Shown here: piece by piece, positions 59,366 through 64,000 of the stretch
Numbering within the stretch: position 1 is the stretch's first letter
Layout of the letters: each line of letters begins with the position of its first letter
NCBI GenBank assembly: GCA_009797885.1
Contig: WNKP01000012.1
Coordinates: 1-64,000, forward strand
DNA from: Flavobacteriaceae bacterium GF1
GTDB lineage: Bacteria; Bacteroidota; Bacteroidia; Flavobacteriales; Flavobacteriaceae
Reading direction: 5' to 3'
DNA: 64,000 bases
The notes under the pieces: generated by a model
What the model was told of the DNA's origin: nothing
The model's input: the letters and a program-made list of their open reading frames with translations, nothing else
The model's database searches: none
Position numbers and translations under genes: made by a program

Positions 59366-61177
59366 ATGAGCATAGAAACATTGAGTAAAGAAATCCTTCG
59401 TGGAGGCCAATTTTTGGTCAAGGAAGTGGATTGTGAAGATGTTTTCACATTGGAAGATTTAAGTGAGGAACAGCAAATGATGCGGGAGAGTACCAAAGAA
59501 TTTGTTGACCGTAAGATATGGGCGAATTGGGAACGATTTGAGCAAAAGGATTATGCCTTTACAGAAGAGTGCATGCGCGAAGCAGGAGAGCTTGGCCTTC
59601 TGAGTGTTGCTGTTCCTGAGGCCTATGGTGGTATGGGCATGGGATTTGTTTCCACTATGTTGGTCTGCGACTACATTTCCGGGGCAACGGGCTCCTTTAG
59701 TACGGCTTTTGGTGCCCACACCGGTATTGGGACAATGCCGATCACCCTCTATGGAACCGAAGAACAAAAACAAAAATATGTGCCCAAATTGGCCACCGGG
59801 GAATGGTTTGGTGCCTACTGCTTAACGGAGCCGGGAGCCGGTTCGGATGCTAACTCGGGGAAAACCAAGGCGGTATTGTCCGAAGACGGAAAATACTATA
59901 GTATTTCCGGTCAAAAAATGTGGATATCCAATGCAGGGTTCTGTAATTTGTTCATTGTTTTTGCCCGAATAGAAGATGATAAAAATATCACCGGTTTTAT
60001 TGTGGAGAATGACCCTGAAAATGGTATCAGCCTAGGGGACGAAGAGAAAAAGTTAGGGATCCATTCCTCTTCCACCCGTCAGGTTTTCTTTAATGAGACC
60101 AAGGTTCCGGTAGAGAATATGCTTTCCGAAAGGGGAAATGGATTTAAGATTGCCATGAACGCCCTAAACGTTGGTCGAATTAAATTGGCGGCAGCTTGTT
60201 TGGAGGCACAACGTCGGGTACTCAACGAAGCTACCAAATACGCCAATGAGCGCATTCAGTTTAAGACCCCGATCATGAATTTTGGGGCCATTAAAGCAAA
60301 AATTGCGGATATGGCCACCAATGCCTATGTGGATGAGGCCGCTTGCTACAGGGCTGCGAAAAATATAGAGGATCGGATTGCCCTTCGGGAAGCGGAGGGA
60401 AACTCACACCAAGAAGCCGAATTAAAAGGGGTTGAGGAATACGCCATTGAATGCTCCATATTAAAAGTTGCGGTTTCTGAACATGTGCAACAAACCTCGG
60501 ATGAGGGTATCCAAATTTTTGGAGGAATGGGCTTTAGTGCAGAGACCCCAATGGAATCTGCATGGAGGGATGCCCGAATTTCACGAATTTATGAAGGTAC
60601 CAACGAAATCAATAGAATGTTGGCCGTGGGCATGTTGGTCAAAAAGGCCATAAAGGGCCATGTGGATTTACTGGGTCCCGCGACTGCCGTAGGTGAAGAG
60701 CTTATGGGCATTCCTTCTTTTGATACTCCGGATTACTCGGAATTATTTGCTGAGGAAAAGGATATGATCAAAAGATTAAAAAAGGTATTTTTGATGGTGG
60801 CTGGAAGCGCGGTCCAAAAATTTGGACCCCAATTGGAGGAACATCAGCAATTGCTAATGGCCGCTGCGGATATTTTAATTCAAATCTATTTAGCGGAATC
60901 GGCCATTCTAAGGACGGAAAAGAATGCCAAGCGTTTTGGCGAAGCGGCCCAAGCCACTCAAATAGCGATGTCCAGGTACTATTTGTACAAAGCTGTGGAC
61001 ATTATTAGCGACAAGGGAAAGGAAGCAATTATCTCCTTTGCGGAAGGCGATGAACAACGAATGATGTTAATGGGATTGAAAAGATTCACAAAATATGTTA
61101 ACTTCCCCAACGTAATCGCCTTGCGAACCCAAATTGCGGACAAGGTGGCAAATGACAACGGTTATACTTTTGACTAA
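59366..61177 (+). CDS. fadE: Acyl-CoA dehydrogenase
   Basis: This 603-residue flavoprotein makes the first alpha,beta double bond of beta-oxidation. The core (~30-420) shows GLLSVAVPEAYGGMGMGFV, the FAD-loop YCLTEPGAGSDANSGKT, the signature QIFGGMGFSAETPMESAWRDARISRIYEGTNEINRM with the catalytic Glu in YEGT, and a C-terminal helical extension of about 180 residues. This length and extension match the B. subtilis FadE type. It passes electrons to ETF, whose genes are not in the window. A strong terminator follows, closing the operon. Confidence 0.93.
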   Translation: MSIETLSKEILRGGQFLVKEVDCEDVFTLEDLSEEQQMMRESTKEFVDRKIWANWERFEQKDYAFTEECMREAGELGLLSVAVPEAYGGMGMGFVSTMLVCDYISGATGSFSTAFGAHTGIGTMPITLYGTEEQKQKYVPKLATGEWFGAYCLTEPGAGSDANSGKTKAVLSEDGKYYSISGQKMWISNAGFCNLFIVFARIEDDKNITGFIVENDPENGISLGDEEKKLGIHSSSTRQVFFNETKVPVENMLSERGNGFKIAMNALNVGRIKLAAACLEAQRRVLNEATKYANERIQFKTPIMNFGAIKAKIADMATNAYVDEAACYRAAKNIEDRIALREAEGNSHQEAELKGVEEYAIECSILKVAVSEHVQQTSDEGIQIFGGMGFSAETPMESAWRDARISRIYEGTNEINRMLAVGMLVKKAIKGHVDLLGPATAVGEELMGIPSFDTPDYSELFAEEKDMIKRLKKVFLMVAGSAVQKFGPQLEEHQQLLMAAADILIQIYLAESAILRTEKNAKRFGEAAQATQIAMSRYYLYKAVDIISDKGKEAIISFAEGDEQRMMLMGLKRFTKYVNFPNVIALRTQIADKVANDNGYTFD

Positions 61178-61202
61178 TTCAGATAACTTCGCAGGAAGTG
61201 AA

Positions 61203-61230
61203 GGCCGCTCCATAAAGGAGCGGCTTTTTT
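61203..61230 (+). terminator. Rho-independent terminator of the fad operon
   Basis: GCCGCTCC (61204-61211), loop ATAAA, GGAGCGGC (61217-61224), followed by TTTTTT (61225-61230). Confidence 0.92.
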
Positions 61231-61252
61231 AGTATCTTGAGAGGAGCTTTAC

Positions 61253-63283
61253 CTATTGGTTATCTTCCAGATAACCAAATCGTTCCGAATAGTCCAACAT
61301 TTGTTCCTCAAAGCTTTTGGGCTGTACGATCCTTACGTCCGTTAGCTCTCCCTGGTCATTGGTTTCCGGTGTCAATACAGGATTTACAAAACCACTGTAA
61401 GGTGCAGCTTTAAATTTTTTGTTTCGCTCCAAGACTTCGGCATGCAGTCCCTGGTCCACTTTAACACCGTATCCTTCCACAAGGGCCTGGGCAGCTTCAA
61501 AATCACCTTCGGATTTTATCCGTTGGGTTTCGCGCAACAATTCCCCAAACAGTTCCCGCAACCTCGCATAGTCATGAATTTCAAAATACGTTTTGCCATC
61601 ACGCTGTATTTTTTCAATCACATTATCCGCCATCCCTTTTTCAAACGCCCATGCAGAAACCCACTGCCTGTTGACCATATGATCTTCCTCGATGTCATCA
61701 CCAAGTGCTATACGAATCAACTGGACCATTAATCCATTTCGGATATACCGATCATAGGCGGTCATGCCAACTTTTTCCCAATCTTCAACCAATCCCAGTT
61801 CCTGTAGTTTTGGATCCATGAGGTAATAGAGGCCCACTAAGTCGGCACGCCCTTCCTCCATGGTAGAGGCGTAGTTCTTAAGGGTTTCCTTGGGTTGTCC
61901 CACCCCTTCGTTGATTTTTCCCGATGCATGTCCAATAACCTCGTGAAGGGCCGTATGCAACTTACTTGCCAACTCTCCATATTTTTTACTCAGTTCAATT
62001 TCCAGGGAATCATGGGCAAACTCATTTAAGCGCCCCCCACTGCCCGCATTGTTGTAGGCATCTATAATATTCCCCAGGGAAACCGATTTACTACCATGTT
62101 CTTGACGGATCCAATTGTTATTGGGAAGATTTACCCCAATTGGGGTACTTGGAGAAGCGTCCCCGGCTTCCGCGGCCACATTTATGGTCTTATAGGTGAT
62201 GCCCACAACATTCTCCTTTTTATGGGCATCCATCAAAGGGGCGTTATCTTCAAACCACTGTGCGTTCGCAGAAATCACGTCCATTTTTTTGGACATTTCA
62301 AAGTCTTTTATTTGAACGATATTTTCATACGATCCCTTTATGCCCATGGGATCATTGTACACTTCTATGAACCCGTTGATCCAATCAATATTGCCTTCCG
62401 TGGAATTTACCCATGCCACGGCATACGCATCCCAGGTATCCAAGCTTCCCGTTTTATAGTATTCAATCAATAAGCCCAATGTCTTGGCCTGCTGTTCATT
62501 TTCAGCAACGGCCTTGGCCTTCTCCAACCATTTGATAATTTCGTCTATGGCCTTGCCATATTTGCCACCAGACTTCCAAACCAATTCCCTTAACTTCCCG
62601 TTTTCCTTGACCAATGTTGAATTAAGTCCCAATTCAATGGGTTGGCCAGTAGGCTTACTATCCCTTTTTAGATAAAAAGCTTCTACTTCCGCCGTAGTCA
62701 AATCCGGGCCGTAAAAATTGACGGATGAGGCGAGGACATTATCGACCCCCTTCTTTTTATTGACCTTTTTAAGGTCCTTATCATTAAAAATAACGTCCAG
62801 GGCCTCCCCTACCAAAGTGGTTTCCGTGGCCTCCAATAATCCCATAAAATACTCCTTATCGAATTCCGGCATAATTTTATCATTGGAATAATGATGGTGT
62901 ATTCCGTTGGAGAACCAAACCCTTTTTAAATACGTCTCAAAGTCCTTCCAACTTTTCGTGTTCCTGTCCCCTTCAAATTTTGTGTAAATGGATTCCAATG
63001 CCCTTCTGATGACCAAATTATGGCGATAGTTTTGGTCCCACATAATATCCCTACCCGCAAGACCGGCTTGGGCCAGATAATAGACCAATTGTTTCTCCTT
63101 TAAAGTAAGTCCATCAAATCCAGGCACTTCATATCGTAAAATACGTAGATCGGCAAATTGATCTACAAGGAACTCAAATGACTCTTCCTGTTTTGATACC
63201 CCTGGTGATTCCTTAGGAGCTTCGTTACAAGCGGTTATGATCCCTAAAAATAGGGTAATCACAAAAAAATGCTTTATTCTCAT
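61253..63283 (-). CDS. M49-family dipeptidyl-peptidase III-like lipoprotein
   Basis: From ATG 63283 (MRIKHFFVITLFLGIITACNEAP) this is a 676-residue lipoprotein with lipobox ITAC; starting at 63373 would put 30 residues before the signal. The zinc site is HEVIGHASGKIN (HExxGH type of peptidase M49) with the downstream EEGRADLVGLYYL. The last ligand position of the usual EECRAE motif is Asp here, with Gly in place of Cys. M49 enzymes release dipeptides from peptide N termini. Bacterial secreted members probably digest extracellular or periplasmic peptides. Family assignment is good; exact specificity is open. Confidence 0.85.
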   Translation of the reverse strand: MRIKHFFVITLFLGIITACNEAPKESPGVSKQEESFEFLVDQFADLRILRYEVPGFDGLTLKEKQLVYYLAQAGLAGRDIMWDQNYRHNLVIRRALESIYTKFEGDRNTKSWKDFETYLKRVWFSNGIHHHYSNDKIMPEFDKEYFMGLLEATETTLVGEALDVIFNDKDLKKVNKKKGVDNVLASSVNFYGPDLTTAEVEAFYLKRDSKPTGQPIELGLNSTLVKENGKLRELVWKSGGKYGKAIDEIIKWLEKAKAVAENEQQAKTLGLLIEYYKTGSLDTWDAYAVAWVNSTEGNIDWINGFIEVYNDPMGIKGSYENIVQIKDFEMSKKMDVISANAQWFEDNAPLMDAHKKENVVGITYKTINVAAEAGDASPSTPIGVNLPNNNWIRQEHGSKSVSLGNIIDAYNNAGSGGRLNEFAHDSLEIELSKKYGELASKLHTALHEVIGHASGKINEGVGQPKETLKNYASTMEEGRADLVGLYYLMDPKLQELGLVEDWEKVGMTAYDRYIRNGLMVQLIRIALGDDIEEDHMVNRQWVSAWAFEKGMADNVIEKIQRDGKTYFEIHDYARLRELFGELLRETQRIKSEGDFEAAQALVEGYGVKVDQGLHAEVLERNKKFKAAPYSGFVNPVLTPETNDQGELTDVRIVQPKSFEEQMLDYSERFGYLEDNQ

Positions 63284-63397
63284 TTTCAAAGGTTTAAAAT
63301 TGCAAACCTCCAAAAGTAAGGATACTGGGAAAAACAGAAGATGACTTTTGCCATGTTTCATTTGGATCCACAACCGGATTATTTCAAGTGAAGCATT

Positions 63398-63405
63398 TAA
63401 ATTTG
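63398..63405 (+). promoter_or_regulatory. -7 element abutting the decarboxylase start codon
   Basis: TAAATTTG matches TAnnTTTG and ends four bases before the ATG at 63410, which implies a leaderless or almost leaderless transcript. Confidence 0.45.
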
Positions 63406-63409
63406 GGCA

Positions 63410-64000
63410 ATGGAGAAATCAATATTTCAAAAACTCTATTCCCCAAAGGATTTCAAGTCCCTGGGGAATGCTGCAGTCCAAGCACTTGGGGACCACATTG
63501 CATCCACGACCTCAGGGAAAAATGAAAAAACCATTAATTGGAATGTCCCTAAAAAAGAGCTGGAATTTTGGAAGGACTTCCTTAAAAATGGGAATAAGGA
63601 AGATTTTATCCCCGAAGTCCTAAAACACACCATACATACCCATAACCCGACATATATGGGACATCAGGTGGCGGCGCCCGCGCCAATTACAGCTTTGACC
63701 GCTATGGTCAGTTCCATTTTAAACAATGGCATGGCGGTCTTTGAAATGGGCATGGCCCCTTCCGCTATTGAGCAGGTTGTGATTGAAAGCATTTGTAAAA
63801 AAATAGGTTATGACGGGAACCCGGGCGGATTTTTAACCTCTGGGGGCACCTTGGCCAATTTAACGGCGCTGCTTTCCGCAAGAAAGGCCATAGTAAAACA
63901 AGACGTTTGGAATGAGGGACATTCCGCACCATTGGGAATCATGGTATGCGAAGAGGCCCATTACTGCGCGGACCGTGCCGCCAAAATAATGGGACTTGGG
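63410..64000 (+). CDS. Pyridoxal-dependent decarboxylase (group II), 3' truncated by window end
   Basis: The frame from ATG 63410 is open to the last base (197 codons). It has no stop inside the window, so the gene continues beyond. Visible marks are HNPTYMGHQVAAPAPITAL, MAVFEMGMAPSAIEQVVIE, GGFLTSGGTLANLTALLSARK and EEAHYCADRAAK. They match the N-terminal half of group II PLP decarboxylases (glutamate, aromatic amino-acid, 2,4-diaminobutyrate types). The PLP lysine lies beyond the window, so the substrate cannot be named. It is divergent from the M49 peptidase gene. Confidence 0.85.
   Translation, partial: MEKSIFQKLYSPKDFKSLGNAAVQALGDHIASTTSGKNEKTINWNVPKKELEFWKDFLKNGNKEDFIPEVLKHTIHTHNPTYMGHQVAAPAPITALTAMVSSILNNGMAVFEMGMAPSAIEQVVIESICKKIGYDGNPGGFLTSGGTLANLTALLSARKAIVKQDVWNEGHSAPLGIMVCEEAHYCADRAAKIMGLG

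Overview
The window reads as a chromosome segment of a marine-type member of the Flavobacteriaceae (Bacteroidota). The evidence is a HYR-repeat surface protein ending in a gliding-motility/type IX secretion C-terminal domain, many TAnnTTTG -7 promoter elements instead of sigma-70 -10 boxes, type B ribosomal protein L31, the Bacteroidota-type GlmU-like protein, DUF4199, DUF5916 and DUF6515 family proteins, a CarB without its allosteric domain, and a LytTR two-component pair. I cannot name the species. No rRNA, tRNA, CRISPR array, insertion sequence or prophage was seen.

Layout. 1-1665 is the 3' end of a large GC-rich HYR-repeat adhesin, followed by 397 bases with nothing recognisable. 2063-8332 holds a small GIY-YIG-like protein, a LytS/LytTR two-component pair, a serine hydrolase, and two divergent genes: a membrane protein with a probable DNA-binding head, and an exported beta-sandwich protein. 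8365-15686 is mostly housekeeping: carB, rpmH, a TPR protein, a lytic transglycosylase, an alpha/beta hydrolase, a small acetyltransferase and mtaB. 16052-17781 is a two-gene module, a His-rich DUF4198 protein and a HupE/UreJ-type membrane protein, probably handling a metal. 17892-24673 has the GlmU-like enzyme, rpmE2, DUF4199, a GT2 glycosyltransferase, a phosphosugar mutase and an ABC exporter. 24665-26219 is a scar: a lipoprotein serpin lies between the intact ABC gene and a frameshifted remnant of a second copy of that gene's 3' end.

26259-29999 is a sugar module: a GPH symporter and a GH94 phosphorylase. 30195-31731 is an ECF sigma factor cassette with a probable anti-sigma protein and a Spy/CpxP-like periplasmic protein. 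31834-35938 contains mostly exported proteins (YHYH, DUF6515, LD-carboxypeptidase, Ycf48-like). 36217-41695 holds a Cys-rich mini-protein, a Fur-family regulator, an RsmB-type methyltransferase, an AraC regulator with an SDR, and an exported methyltransferase with a CIA30 protein. 41796-48315 has a DUF5916 outer membrane protein, purL and an acetyltransferase.

48357-52727 is an anaerobic operon, pflB-pflA-OFA transporter, with a Crp/Fnr-type palindrome near -41 of a recognisable promoter. 52989-61177 is fatty-acid catabolism: fadD, then a MarR regulator with a perfect 24-bp palindrome at its own promoter, then fadN-fadA-fadE closed by a strong terminator. FadD makes acyl-CoA, FadE oxidises it, FadN hydrates and oxidises it again, and FadA cleaves it. 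The window ends with an M49-type peptidase and the 5' part of a PLP-dependent decarboxylase.

I did not find a clearly new multi-gene system. The items most worth checking are the serpin/ABC remnant, the palindromes at pflB and at the MarR gene, the OFA transporter in the pfl operon, the His-rich metal module, and the exported methyltransferase/CIA30 pair.
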